Source of the DNA: Shewanella denitrificans OS217
GTDB taxonomy: Bacteria > Pseudomonadota > Gammaproteobacteria > Enterobacterales > Shewanellaceae
Direction: 5' to 3'
Assembly (NCBI RefSeq): GCF_000013765.1
Contig: NC_007954.1
Coordinates: 3,224,001-3,288,000, forward strand
DNA length: 64,000 nucleotides
A program made the translations under genes and the position numbers. The notes beneath the pieces were generated by a model. The model saw nothing but the letters and a program-made list of their open reading frames with translations. It ran no database searches and had not been told where the DNA came from. Shown here piece after piece: positions 1 through 8,814 of this stretch (position 1 is the stretch's first letter; each line of letters starts with the position of its first letter).

Positions 1-1586
1 ATAAGCGCATGCTTAAAATAAAAGAGCATTTGGCAACACTTGCAAAAATTGACCAACACAAACTAGATGGACAAACTCGCTTAAGCTATGAATTACTTGA
101 GGCCGACTTGAAGCAAACCTTAGCTCAAGATAAATGGCGTCATCACAGCTACCCAGTGAATCAAATGTACGGCCAGCATACTATGCTGGCATCATTATTA
201 ATCAACCAACATCAAATTATCGACATCAGTGATGCCAATGCCTATATCAGTCGTTTGAACGGTATACCTGAGATGCTGGCTCAGCTTGAAATCAATCTTG
301 AAATTAGAGCGAAAAAAAATATCATCGCACCCAAATTTGTCTTCCCTTACGCCATTTCGGACAGTAATAACATCATCAAAGGTGCTCCCTTTGATGACAG
401 CGACAAGTCAAGTGCAATTTGGGCCGACTTTAATCGTAAAATAGATGCCTTAACTTTGACCCCTGAGCAGAAAAAACAATTACTGACTCAAGCAAAAAGT
501 GCTTTAACAGATAAGGTAAAACCAGCCTATGAACACTTTATTAGCTATATAAAAACCTTAGAAGCCAGAGCCGATAATCGCGATGGAGTGTGGAAATTCC
601 CCGATGGCGAAGCTTTTTATAATGATGCACTGGCCAAGACCACGACAACAGAGATGTCATCAACTCAAATACACCAACTTGGTCTTGCCGAAGTTGAGCG
701 TATTCATGCCGCTATGGAAGTCATCAAGAATAAGGTGAACTTCAAAGGCAGCTTACAAGCATTTTTTGTCTTTATGCGGGACGATCCACAGTTTTATTAC
801 CCAGATACCCTAGAGGGCAGAGCGGCCTATCTTACCGAAGCCAGAACCGTTATCAACACTATGCATTCTCGCCTCGATGAAGTGTTTAACATCCAGCCAA
901 AGGCTGAGTTAAAGGTAAAGAAAGTTGAAGCGTTCCGAGAACAATCTGCTGGCAAGGCCTTCTACGAGCCACCAGCCCCCGATGGTTCACGACCGGGTAC
1001 CTTTTACGCCAATCTTTATGACATGAAGTCCATGCCTAAATATCAGCTCGAGGCGTTAGCCTATCATGAGGGGATCCCAGGACATCATATGCAAATTGCC
1101 ATAGCACAAGAGCTTACCAATGTGCCTAAGTTCCGTAAATTTGGCAGTTATACTGCGTATATCGAAGGCTGGGGCCTGTATACCGAATATTTCCCTAAGG
1201 AAATGGGGTTCTATGCCGACCCCTACTCTGACTTTGGACGTCTTTCTATGGAACTTTGGCGCGCCTGTCGTCTGGTTGTCGACACTGGCATCCATAGCCA
1301 GAAATGGACTCGTGAGCAAGCCATTGCCTACTACATGGATAACACCCCCAACGCCGAATTAGACGCCATTAAAATGGTAGAACGCCATATCGTAATGCCA
1401 TCCCAAGCAACCGCGTACAAGGTAGGGATGATAAAAATTCTCGAGCTTAGAGAAAAAGCGCAACAGCAGCTGGGGGAGCAATTCTCCTTAGGCCAGTTCC
1501 ATACCTTGTTGCTTAAAAATGGCCCGCTGCCGCTCACAATTCTAGAGCAACAAGTGGAAGAGTGGATAAAAGCTAAGAGTATTTAA
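1..1586 (+). CDS. DUF885 family metalloprotease-like protein (5' end outside the window)
   Basis: The reading frame is open to the left edge, so the true start is probably outside; 525 residues follow the first visible ATG (position 9), against about 600 for the family. The DUF885 hallmark YHEGIPGHHMQ (near residue 355) is present; its HE..GHH pattern resembles a zinc-binding metalloprotease site. No signal peptide is visible because the N-terminus is missing; relatives are often exported peptidase-like proteins. Substrate is unknown. The stop codon TAA (1584-1586) lies inside the 7-bp target duplication of the MITE that follows, so the insertion landed exactly at the gene's end without changing the protein. 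Confidence 0.85.
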   Translation, partial: KRMLKIKEHLATLAKIDQHKLDGQTRLSYELLEADLKQTLAQDKWRHHSYPVNQMYGQHTMLASLLINQHQIIDISDANAYISRLNGIPEMLAQLEINLEIRAKKNIIAPKFVFPYAISDSNNIIKGAPFDDSDKSSAIWADFNRKIDALTLTPEQKKQLLTQAKSALTDKVKPAYEHFISYIKTLEARADNRDGVWKFPDGEAFYNDALAKTTTTEMSSTQIHQLGLAEVERIHAAMEVIKNKVNFKGSLQAFFVFMRDDPQFYYPDTLEGRAAYLTEARTVINTMHSRLDEVFNIQPKAELKVKKVEAFREQSAGKAFYEPPAPDGSRPGTFYANLYDMKSMPKYQLEALAYHEGIPGHHMQIAIAQELTNVPKFRKFGSYTAYIEGWGLYTEYFPKEMGFYADPYSDFGRLSMELWRACRLVVDTGIHSQKWTREQAIAYYMDNTPNAELDAIKMVERHIVMPSQATAYKVGMIKILELREKAQQQLGEQFSLGQFHTLLLKNGPLPLTILEQQVEEWIKAKSI

Positions 1587-1778
1587 CCTCAGCTCGGGAT
1601 AATAAATGTATATCAAACAGCTCTTTGCACCGCTAACTGCGTTGAGTTCACTTGCAATAGGCTAGCTATTGACGCGTAAACTCGCCTTGTTATCAGTGCA
1701 AAGTTCAAGTTTGAGTGCTAGATGTTGAATTTAGGCTGTTTCAACACCATTTATTCATCTCTTAACCCGAGTTGAGGT
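1587..1778. mobile_element. 192-bp MITE with IS982-like ends
   Basis: The ends are inverted repeats: CCTCAGCTCGGG on the left (1587-1598) and, reverse-complemented, CCTCAACTCGGG on the right (1767-1778). The element is flanked by the 7-bp direct repeat TATTTAA (1580-1586 and 1779-1785). The right terminus is identical over 12 bases to the left end of the IS982-family element at 8728, which also has an 8-bp target duplication. No open frame is present inside. This is best read as a non-autonomous element mobilised by an IS982-type transposase. The interior does not resemble the IS. Confidence 0.75.
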
Positions 1779-1803
1779 TATTTAACTTTATTTTTCAATA
1801 GGC

Positions 1804-1833
1804 AAAAAAATACCCCAGCCAAAGGCTGGGGTA
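1804..1833 (-). terminator. Orphan intrinsic terminator (minus strand)
   Basis: A 10-bp perfect stem TACCCCAGCC / GGCTGGGGTA with a 3-nt loop is followed on the minus strand by seven T's. The upstream minus-strand gene (LysR, 2177-3118) already has its own terminator at 2113-2151, so this one has no obvious gene. The 280 bases between the two (1834-2112) hold no convincing open frame. Confidence 0.75.
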
Positions 1834-2112
1834 ACCAAAAAAGACAGGATGATGGTTTAAGTCCGGTATTGTTTTAATTATAAACTGCTACCAGTAGCTA
1901 TCTGAACTAAGCCAAGCGATTAAGCTTACACACATTAAGATGGGGTCATATCTTAATATCTGCAGTAATAAACTTATCTCAAATCAACTGCAAGCCATTG
2001 TATTGAAATAAGAACAGACTGCAACCCCGCGCGTTGTTCTTACTGTTTCAATCTTCCCTAACTGTTCGTAAAGCAATAGATACAACAAAGTGTAAGCGAC
2101 TGATTTTAAAGC

Positions 2113-2151
2113 TAAAAAAATAAAACCGCAGCATCTGCCACGGCTTTATTT
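2113..2151 (-). terminator. Intrinsic terminator of the LysR gene
   Basis: On the minus strand an imperfect hairpin (AATAAAGCCG ... CGGTTTTATT, with an inner GCAGATGC segment) is followed by a run of seven T's, 26 bases after the LysR stop codon. Confidence 0.7.
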
Positions 2152-2176
2152 CTACAAGAAAACACTGTTTCCATTA

Positions 2177-3118
2177 TTACTTACGTTGTTTGTAGAGGTG
2201 CTCATACTTAGCATCCCAATGGGGAGGCGAACCAATATGAGTTTTAATAAAGTCGATAAAGGCACTCACCTTAGGCGCTAAGTGTTTACGTCTTGGGTAA
2301 ACCGCTTGCAAAGGCAGGTGATTGGTTAGTTGCCAATCCGTGAGAAGCGGGATAAGTGTACCCTTTTCTATCTCATCTTCCATCAAGTAGCTGGCAAGGT
2401 AAGCGACACCTAAACCGCTCACGGCTGCTGACTTAAGCGCCGGGGCATTGTCGACCCTAAAGTTACCTGACACGCCGATTTCGCAATAATCTTCACCACG
2501 CTTAAACTGCCACATGCTGTGCTCATGCCACTCGCCTTGATACACCAAACAGTTGTGATCAACCAACTGCTCGGGACGAGCAACTACGCCATGTTGAGCT
2601 ATGTAACTTGGAGAGGCGACTAATAGGAACTGACACTTCATCAAAGGTCTTGCCACCATGCCTAGCGGAAGTTGTTCGGACATAGTTAATAATAAATCTA
2701 AGCCTTCACTCACTACGTCAACTTTATGATCCAGTAGGCTCACTTGCAGCTCAAGATCTGGATGTCTAGCCATAAAGTCAGGTAACGCAGGGATAATGTG
2801 CATGGTACCAAAAGATTGGGAAATTCCCACTTTAAGCACACCACGGGTGGCATCATTGAGATTATGAACACTGGACACGGCTTGCTCAGCATCACGTAAT
2901 AGCTCTTCACCTTGAACATAGAGCAAATTGCCCGCTTCAGTCAGGCTTAAACTACGTGTCGTGCGCTGGATAAGCTGAACACCGAGTTTATGCTCGAGAT
3001 CGGCAACTTGGGTGCTCACTTTAGATTTAGAGATCCCCAAACGTCTTGCTGCTGCACTGAAGCTGCCGGCTCGGGCGACATGGGTAAAGATGGCAATGGG
3101 TTCTAGCAGTTCTAACAT
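2177..3118 (-). CDS. LysR-family transcriptional regulator
   Basis: A 313-residue protein of standard LTTR length. The N-terminus carries the winged helix-turn-helix (residues about 5-64: FTHVARAGSFSAAARRLGISKSKVSTQVADLE), followed by the linker helix and a periplasmic-binding-like effector domain (about 90-295). The sequence is closest in feel to the PecT/CrgA-like subgroup that often controls efflux or redox genes. It stands alone; no divergent partner gene lies within 400 bp upstream, so its target cannot be inferred from context. Confidence 0.9.
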   Translation of the reverse strand: MLELLEPIAIFTHVARAGSFSAAARRLGISKSKVSTQVADLEHKLGVQLIQRTTRSLSLTEAGNLLYVQGEELLRDAEQAVSSVHNLNDATRGVLKVGISQSFGTMHIIPALPDFMARHPDLELQVSLLDHKVDVVSEGLDLLLTMSEQLPLGMVARPLMKCQFLLVASPSYIAQHGVVARPEQLVDHNCLVYQGEWHEHSMWQFKRGEDYCEIGVSGNFRVDNAPALKSAAVSGLGVAYLASYLMEDEIEKGTLIPLLTDWQLTNHLPLQAVYPRRKHLAPKVSAFIDFIKTHIGSPPHWDAKYEHLYKQRK

Positions 3119-3397
3119 GTAAGTCGCCTTAAGCTATGTACGACATGAATAATCTTCGACAGTCTTGTCAGTAACTCAAACCGGATTGTGAGTCAGTTAA
3201 CCCCTTAGACTTGTTGTGCTGTCGCACAATAAAGTCGTCAAGACTCACAATACCTAGCCTCCTAACCAAGTGATATAAAATTAGGCAGTTAGGAATATTA
3301 GCTCAGACTGTAATTTGGCAGGGAGTATATCAAATAAACCAGCAATTGCTCTATATTTATAATTGACAATTTATAAATACGAACAAAGAAATGCAAA
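3119..3397. other. Intergenic region upstream of the LysR gene
   Basis: About 280 bases without a supported gene. It would hold the LysR promoter (minus strand). No clear operator, RNA or repeat was recognised apart from scattered AT-rich stretches. Confidence 0.5.
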
Positions 3398-3435
3398 CAA
3401 AAAAAAGCCCTCCGTGTGCCTAAGCAAACGGAGGG
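3398..3435 (-). terminator. Intrinsic terminator of the yggN-like gene
   Basis: The 8-bp stem CCCTCCGT / ACGGAGGG is followed on the minus strand by a run of eight or more T's. It lies about 90 bases after the stop of the DUF2884 gene. Confidence 0.75.
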
Positions 3436-3525
3436 AAAGTCAAATGGGTAAAAATACCTGTGGGACTAAGGGCATGCAAGCATGCAGGGAGGAAAGCTAA
3501 AGGGTATTACAGCTACAGCATTGAG

Positions 3526-4350
3526 TTACTTTTTCGCGCTATTGTTACTAGCAATGACATAAGGCGACAATTGTGGGATTTGTTGGTGAAGGTTTTTCTC
3601 TTGCACCATAAGGCCTTCAAAATTACTGCATAGCTTGTCGGCCCTTGCCTCTAAACTTTTAGTTTGAGACTCGACTTGCAACTCAATTTCATCACCCACA
3701 TTGTCCATCTTGGCTGAGAAGGCATTCATTTTTTCTTCAAATGTGCCACCTTCTGAAGATAAAATTTGGCTGCCTATGGACATCATTATGCTGCCTAGTG
3801 AGCTCATCACCATTTGTTCAATTTCTTGTTCAAATTCTTCATTAAAAGTGTCTTCGATGGAAGACTCAGTGGCACCAAGATAAAACTTGTCACCTTGACG
3901 GTAAGCGAGAGTATCGACTTTGGCTTGTATGCTTTGCATCATCTTGTCTAAATGCACACTTGCCTGCTCACCAAGAATAGGAGATAGCGCAGTAGTAACA
4001 GACTGATCCACGATAACCATGACTTCAGATACCAGTGCGATAACTTCTGGAACTTGGGTTAATATCGAATCTGAATAATGCTGTAAGGCTTGGCTCTGCT
4101 TAGGAGTGAGTTTCACAGACTGGCCTTGGACATAAAGCTGGTCTAATTCGACGCGATACTGCTCAACCCCGTTAGCACTTACCAGTAACTTTTTAGGCTC
4201 TACTGTCACATCGTAATTAAGAGATACATTGCACTGTTCATTATTCAAGGACATCTTCGCCATCACAGGCGTCGCTATGCTCATCGCTAATAACGAAGAA
4301 CATAAAGTGCCAGTAATAAGGGCTCGGTTTTTTAAGCTTGTTAGTTTCAT
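3526..4350 (-). CDS. DUF2884 (YggN) family exported protein
   Basis: A 274-residue protein starting with a Sec signal peptide (KNR basic patch, then hydrophobic LITGTLCSSLLAMSIATPVMA, likely cut after MA). The body matches the YggN/DUF2884 family: NEQCNVSL near the mature N-terminus, helical Glu/Gln-rich middle (EDTFNEEFEQEIEQMV), and a second Cys in KLCSNF that may pair with the first. The start chosen is the third ATG, because AAGGA lies 8 bases before it and is too close to the two upstream ATGs. In E. coli yggN also neighbours yggL-trmB-mutY. Function is unknown. Confidence 0.8.
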   Translation of the reverse strand: MKLTSLKNRALITGTLCSSLLAMSIATPVMAKMSLNNEQCNVSLNYDVTVEPKKLLVSANGVEQYRVELDQLYVQGQSVKLTPKQSQALQHYSDSILTQVPEVIALVSEVMVIVDQSVTTALSPILGEQASVHLDKMMQSIQAKVDTLAYRQGDKFYLGATESSIEDTFNEEFEQEIEQMVMSSLGSIMMSIGSQILSSEGGTFEEKMNAFSAKMDNVGDEIELQVESQTKSLEARADKLCSNFEGLMVQEKNLHQQIPQLSPYVIASNNSAKK

Positions 4351-4554
4351 TATCATCATCCTTTATTCAATGCTTGTTACAACACCCTGTCTAACAATGC
4401 TAAGGCTGGCATTGACAAGCGTGGCTGTGAACGGTTAATTGCTATTTGTTAATACACTAGATAAGCACAAGTCATGCCAAAACAGTAACGCTATGAAAGC
4501 TATATGTTTTCATGAAGATTTCAGATAAAGCCCACAAACTAGGCATCCCTCCAT

Positions 4555-4589
4555 GAGTTAAATAAACCAATTTTTAGCTTATTTAACTC
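4555..4589. repeat. 11-bp perfect inverted repeat in an intergenic gap
   Basis: GAGTTAAATAA (4555-4565) and TTATTTAACTC (4579-4589) can form an AT-rich hairpin with a 13-nt loop. It lies between the yggN-like gene and the 3' end of glsB. No T-run follows on either strand, so it is not a standard terminator. The rest of this 335-base gap (4351-4685) shows nothing else recognisable. Confidence 0.5.
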
Positions 4590-4685
4590 TTCCACTTTCA
4601 CTATTTTACCAATCAAATGGATCTCAAGTTGGGACTGTAATGGCTATCCATCGTCTATATAAAGGCTAGCAGGCAATAAGAAGGG

Positions 4686-5600
4686 CTAGAAAATTGAACG
4701 GCCAAGCTTTTGGCTGAGTAACTCTAACATGGCTGTACCCGCTAACGAGTTACCATTGGCATCCAACGCTGGCGACCAAGCACAGATAGACATGTCGCCT
4801 GGGATCACGGCGATGATCCCGCCGCCCACACCGCTCTTACCCGGCATGCCGACACGATAAGCAAACTCCCCTGCACCATCGTATAAACCCGATGTGGCTA
4901 GCAAGGCATTGAGCTGCCTCGTTTGAATGGGGGTCACCAGTTGCTCGCCAGTTAGCGTTTTTCCGCGATTTGCAAGGTAGAACATGGCTTTAGAAAGGTC
5001 AGCGCAATTCATCTTAAGGGCGCAGTAATGGAAATAGCTTTTAAGCACAGTATCCACATCACCATCAAAGTTGCCAAAGGATTTCATCAAGTAAGCAATG
5101 GCGGCATTACGGGCACTGAATTGATATTCAGAATCTGCCACCACCTTGTCGTATCCAATTTTTGGGTTACAACTCAGTTGCCGTACAATTTCAAGCATGC
5201 GTTGTTTGGGCGCACCGAGACGGCTTTGAAGTAAATCGGCGATGATCAAGGCGCCAGCATTAATAAAAGGATTACGAGGTTTTCCTCGCTCCAATTCCAC
5301 TTGGACTAATGAGTTAAATGAATGGCCGGAAGGCTCTTTGCCAACGCGTTGCCAGATTTCATCTTCTTCATACAGGCCCAGTGCTGCCGTGAGGCTAAAT
5401 ACCTTAGAAATACTCTGAATAGAAAAAGGCTCGAGATAATCTCCAGCCCCAATCGTGATGCCATCCATAGTGGTAATGGCAATGGCAATTTTATTCGAAC
5501 TCACATTAGCAAGGGCTGGTATATAGTCAGCAACCTTGCCCTTACCCAGCAAGGGTCGAACCTGTTCGACCACTTGCTCTAACAGTAATTGCTCTGTCAT
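4686..5600 (-). CDS. glsB: Glutaminase
   Basis: Hydrolyses L-glutamine to glutamate and ammonia in the cytoplasm. The 304-residue protein matches the beta-lactamase-fold glutaminases (about 305-310 aa) over its whole length, with the catalytic SxxK signature SISK (residues 63-66), NPFINAGAL and the C-terminal GKSGVGGGI block. An upstream in-frame start would overlap the yggL stop; the ATG at 5600 gives the usual MTEQLL start and an 8-base gap after yggL. It is the last gene of a trmB-yggL-glsB unit read on the minus strand. Confidence 0.93.
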   Translation of the reverse strand: MTEQLLLEQVVEQVRPLLGKGKVADYIPALANVSSNKIAIAITTMDGITIGAGDYLEPFSIQSISKVFSLTAALGLYEEDEIWQRVGKEPSGHSFNSLVQVELERGKPRNPFINAGALIIADLLQSRLGAPKQRMLEIVRQLSCNPKIGYDKVVADSEYQFSARNAAIAYLMKSFGNFDGDVDTVLKSYFHYCALKMNCADLSKAMFYLANRGKTLTGEQLVTPIQTRQLNALLATSGLYDGAGEFAYRVGMPGKSGVGGGIIAVIPGDMSICAWSPALDANGNSLAGTAMLELLSQKLGRSIF

Positions 5601-5608
5601 TGACGGGA

Positions 5609-5935
5609 TTAGCCCCACCAAATATCGTACAGTGCGCTGATTTCTAGATCTCTAACTGGCTTTGACTGCCAAAAGGCTTTAACCAGAGCAATATCTTCTT
5701 CAGTACATTTACCAATGTCTTGGGTTGCTATGATACCTTCCCATTCTTTATGACCGCCACCATGAAAGCCCAGCTTACGCGGTTCGATCACTTCATTGAT
5801 AAACTGATCAACCAGATTATCGATATCGGCTTCAGCAACATTGTCTTCAAATGTCCAATTAATATCAAAACCAAACTCTTGGAATTCATCGACACGAAGT
5901 TTTTTACGTAAACGAGCACTACGATTCTTAGCCAT
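5609..5935 (-). CDS. yggL: YggL family 50S ribosome-associated protein
   Basis: A 108-residue acidic protein of the YggL/DUF469 family. Visible family features are the basic start (KNRSARLRKKLRVDEFQE), the GFDINW segment, the FHGGGHKEWEG loop and the C-terminal ALYDIWWG. E. coli YggL has been reported to bind the large ribosomal subunit; the role here is by homology. It lies 53 bases after trmB and 8 before glsB, so the three are probably one transcript. Confidence 0.9.
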   Translation of the reverse strand: MAKNRSARLRKKLRVDEFQEFGFDINWTFEDNVAEADIDNLVDQFINEVIEPRKLGFHGGGHKEWEGIIATQDIGKCTEEDIALVKAFWQSKPVRDLEISALYDIWWG

Positions 5936-5988
5936 TAGACAGTTACCTTATATATTGAATGTAAACTTATTAATTTATTATCTGACTG

Positions 5989-6705
5989 TTAACTTATTCT
6001 TTCGAACATTATGTCCCAAACGCCGTGGCCGAGTCTGTGGCCGCGAGCCTCAAACTTAGTCAAAGGTCTGTGATCTGGACGTTCAACAACAGTACCTGTA
6101 GGAGACTGATTCTTATAACCAGGTGCAAGGTTCATCACCTCGAGCATATGCTCGCTGTAGTTTTCCCAGTCGGTGGCCATATGGAATACACCGCCAAGCT
6201 TTAATTTACGGCGAATAAGTTCAGCAAATTCAGCTTGAACGATACGGCGCTTATGGTGGCGTTTCTTATGCCAAGGATCTGGGAAAAAGAGTTGCACACG
6301 AGAAAGTGAACCATCGGCAATACTGTGCTCTAACACTTCCATAGCATCATGATGATAGACGCGCAGATTAGTGACTTTAGCTTCACCCGCTACGCCTAAA
6401 CAGGCACCCACACCAGGTTTATGCACTTCAATGCCAATATAGTTAAGTTCAGGGGCTGCTGCAGCCATTTCAACTAAAGAGCCGCCCATGCCAAAGCCGA
6501 TTTCTAACACTGTGTCCGCTTCACGGCCAAATATTTTGACTAAATCTATCGCTTCAGGGGTGTAATCTAAACCCATGGTAGGCCAATGGGCTTCAATTGC
6601 CTGAGCCTGACCTTTAGTCAAGCGGCCTTCTCTTAATACAAAGCTTCTGATTTTGCGAAGGTACTTGCCTTCTTCATTAAACTCAGCGGTAGTTACGTCG
6701 CTCAT
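5989..6705 (-). CDS. trmB: tRNA (guanine-N7-)-methyltransferase
   Basis: Makes m7G46 in the variable loop of tRNAs using S-adenosylmethionine. The 238-residue protein has the SAM-binding motif VLEIGFGMGGSLVEMA (near residue 73), the substrate-binding block LFFPDPWHKKRHHKRR (about 146-161) and the C-terminal TKFEARGHRLGHGVWD, all diagnostic of TrmB. It is the first gene of the trmB-yggL-glsB unit and is divergent from mutY across a 182-base gap, the same arrangement as in E. coli. Confidence 0.96.
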   Translation of the reverse strand: MSDVTTAEFNEEGKYLRKIRSFVLREGRLTKGQAQAIEAHWPTMGLDYTPEAIDLVKIFGREADTVLEIGFGMGGSLVEMAAAAPELNYIGIEVHKPGVGACLGVAGEAKVTNLRVYHHDAMEVLEHSIADGSLSRVQLFFPDPWHKKRHHKRRIVQAEFAELIRRKLKLGGVFHMATDWENYSEHMLEVMNLAPGYKNQSPTGTVVERPDHRPLTKFEARGHRLGHGVWDIMFERIS

Positions 6706-6887
6706 TCTTGCCTCTATATATTCACCAACTAAAGCGGGCTTTAATTAGTCTAATTCAATCTGTCATTCATTCAGTTGGCAAGTATATCTGCTATTAGTTG
6801 GCAAGTGCACCCAAGAGACTAATTATTTAGTCTCCATGCCCATAACTAGCGCTTGTTTCACTAAATCGGAGCGGCTACACTGCCGCC

Positions 6888-7961
6888 ATGAATACCTCTC
6901 CTACTTTTGCTGAGCGCATTGTCGCTTGGTATGACGTCCATGGACGTAAAACCTTACCCTGGCAACTCAATAAGACCCCTTACTCAGTTTGGGTGTCTGA
7001 AATCATGTTGCAACAAACTCAAGTCGCCACTGTGATTGGTTATTATCAAAAGTTCATGGCGCGCTTTCCCGATATTTTGACCTTAGCAAATGCTCCTCAG
7101 GATGAAGTGCTGCATTTTTGGACTGGTCTTGGTTATTACGCAAGGGCGCGCAACCTTCAAAAAGCCGCGCAAATCATTCGTGATAATCATCAAGGGCGAT
7201 TTCCAGAAGACATAGAGCAAGTCTTGGCGCTTCCGGGTATTGGACTCTCAACAGCGGGCGCAATTCTGTCCTTATCTTTACAACAGCATCACCCCATATT
7301 GGATGGCAACGTCAAGCGAGTATTGGCACGTCACGGCGCCATCGAAGGCTGGCCTGGGCAAAAAGTGGTTGAAAACCGTTTATGGGAAATGACTAAGCTA
7401 AAGACCCCAAAATCTGAGGTCGCCAAATACAATCAAGCCATGATGGACTTAGGCGCTAGCCTTTGCAGCCGCAGTAAACCTCAATGTGAACTCTGCCCGG
7501 TCAGCGATGACTGCCAAGCTTTTAGCACACAAACTCAAGCCAATTTTCCTGGTAAGAAACCCAAAAAAATCATTCCAGAAAAAGCCGCCTGGATGCTAGT
7601 GCTAGTGCAAGATGGCAAAGTCTTGATGAATAAACGGCCGCCAGTTGGGATCTGGGGCGGGCTCTGGTGTTTCCCGCAATTCGATAGCCAGCAAGCCCTA
7701 GAACAAAAACTCATCGATGAGGGACTCGCGCATTTAACTCCTCTGCCGCTTATCTGTTTTAGGCACACTTTCAGCCATTTTCATCTCGACATCAGTGCCA
7801 TGGTGATAAATTTGGATGCCCATCACAGCCAAGCTTCACAAGCCAGTGAGATCCAAGAGCAAAGCAACACGCTTTGGTATAACATAAGCCATCCAGATAA
7901 AGTGGGCTTAGCCGCGGCAACGGAACGTATCCTTGCGCAACTTAACCTAATCACTCATTAA
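6888..7961 (+). CDS. mutY: Adenine DNA glycosylase
   Basis: Removes adenine mispaired with 8-oxoguanine or guanine. The 357-residue protein has catalytic Glu38 in SEIMLQQTQV, a helix-hairpin-helix LPGIGLSTAG (115-124), catalytic Asp139 in LDGNVKRV, and the [4Fe-4S] cysteines C193-X6-C200-X2-C203-X5-C209. The C-terminal third is the NUDIX-like 8-oxoG recognition domain, with the conserved FRHTFSHFHL segment. All key residues are present. yggX follows after 31 bases, as in E. coli. Confidence 0.97.
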   Translation: MNTSPTFAERIVAWYDVHGRKTLPWQLNKTPYSVWVSEIMLQQTQVATVIGYYQKFMARFPDILTLANAPQDEVLHFWTGLGYYARARNLQKAAQIIRDNHQGRFPEDIEQVLALPGIGLSTAGAILSLSLQQHHPILDGNVKRVLARHGAIEGWPGQKVVENRLWEMTKLKTPKSEVAKYNQAMMDLGASLCSRSKPQCELCPVSDDCQAFSTQTQANFPGKKPKKIIPEKAAWMLVLVQDGKVLMNKRPPVGIWGGLWCFPQFDSQQALEQKLIDEGLAHLTPLPLICFRHTFSHFHLDISAMVINLDAHHSQASQASEIQEQSNTLWYNISHPDKVGLAAATERILAQLNLITH

Positions 7962-7992
7962 AAATAGAACCACTACATTATTAGGAGTAACC

Positions 7993-8268
7993 ATGGCTCG
8001 TAACGTCAACTGCGTATATTTAAATAAAGAGGCGCCCGGCTTAGATTTCCAACTCTACCCTGGCGACTTGGGCAAGCGTATCTTTGATAACATCAGTAAA
8101 GAAGCTTGGGGTTTATGGCAGCAAAAGCAAACCATGCTCATCAACGAGAAAAAACTCAATATGATGAATCTCGAAGATAGACAATTTCTCGAACAGCAAA
8201 TGATTAACTTCTTATTTGAAGGCAAACAAGTAGAAATCGAAGGTTATGTTCCCCCTGTTGAAGACTAG
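7993..8268 (+). CDS. yggX: Probable Fe(2+)-trafficking protein YggX
   Basis: A 91-residue cytoplasmic protein of the YggX family, linked to protection of iron-sulfur clusters from oxidation. The conserved N-terminal VNCVYLNKEAPGLDF contains the family cysteine (Cys7); QLYPGDLGKRIFDNISKEAW and the LNMMNLEDRQFLEQQM block are typical. A good ribosome binding site (TAGGAG) precedes the ATG. It probably shares a transcript with mutY, whose product carries an iron-sulfur cluster. Confidence 0.95.
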   Translation: MARNVNCVYLNKEAPGLDFQLYPGDLGKRIFDNISKEAWGLWQQKQTMLINEKKLNMMNLEDRQFLEQQMINFLFEGKQVEIEGYVPPVED

Positions 8269-8386
8269 TTAAATACACTGTCAGGCTAGAATGGCTATCA
8301 ATAGCATAATAAATGCCTGTAAATGGGCTAAAAACGGCCACTTTGAGCAATTACTAGCCGAACGATAGAAAACTATTAAAAAGCAC

Positions 8387-8415
8387 TTGCAGGATAAAAG
8401 CCATAAATATACTAT
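8387..8415 (+). promoter_or_regulatory. Sigma70-type promoter for the tRNA operon
   Basis: TTGCAG (8387-8392), a 17-base spacer and TACTAT (8410-8415) are followed by a GC-rich stretch GTGCGC. The G/C-rich discriminator is typical of stringently controlled tRNA promoters. Transcription would begin near 8422, giving a leader of about 85 nt before tRNA-Phe. Confidence 0.7.
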
Positions 8416-8506
8416 GTGCGCATTCCAAACGAGGGAGCACTTAGCAAGCGAGTTAGCTACTAAGTATTACCTAATTTAGAATAGTAAACTAACACTTAGT
8501 TTAGTT

Positions 8507-8582
8507 GCCCGAATAGCTCAGTCGGTAGAGCAGAGGATTGAAAATCCTCGTGTCCCTGGTTCGATTCCGGGTTCGGGCACCA
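8507..8582 (+). tRNA. tRNA-Phe (anticodon GAA)
   Basis: A 76-nt cloverleaf with CCA encoded. The acceptor stem is GCCCGAA/TTCGGGC, the anticodon stem GAGGA/TCCTC, and the anticodon GAA lies at 8540-8542. The T loop contains the usual TTCGATTC. It is the first tRNA of a two-gene operon. Confidence 0.97.
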
Positions 8583-8589
8583 CAATTTA

Positions 8590-8665
<76 letters not shown>

Positions 8666-8674
8666 TAAAAATAA

Positions 8675-8702
8675 AAAAGCCACTCAATGAGTGGCTTTTT
8701 TA
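8675..8702 (+). terminator. Terminator of the tRNA operon
   Basis: GCCACTC AAT GAGTGGC forms a perfect stem followed by TTTTTT, 10 bases after tRNA-Thr. The IS982 copy begins 25 bases further on. Confidence 0.9.
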
Positions 8703-8758
8703 TTGGCTGTAATTTGAGTTTACTTAACCTCAACTCGGGATAAAAAACTGAACTAATC

Positions 8759-8812
8759 GCCCTCTTTGTGATCAGATCTTTCGACCAAGAAGGAACCAAT
8801 CACGCAGAGGGC
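8759..8812 (+). promoter_or_regulatory. Hairpin covering the transposase ribosome binding site
   Basis: GCCCTCT-TT-GTGAT (8759-8772) pairs with ATCAC-GC-AGAGGGC (8799-8812): 7 bp, one mismatch, one G-T wobble, then 5 bp. The 3' arm contains the Shine-Dalgarno AGAGGG just before the ATG at 8815. Transcripts entering from outside would fold and hide the start, a known way for insertion sequences to limit transposase made from neighbouring promoters. This use is inferred. Confidence 0.55.
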
Positions 8813-8814
8813 TT

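Noticed and set aside
4555..4589. AT-rich inverted repeat considered as a terminator of glsB
   Set aside because: No T-run follows on the minus strand and it lies about 100 bases past the stop; kept only as a repeat.
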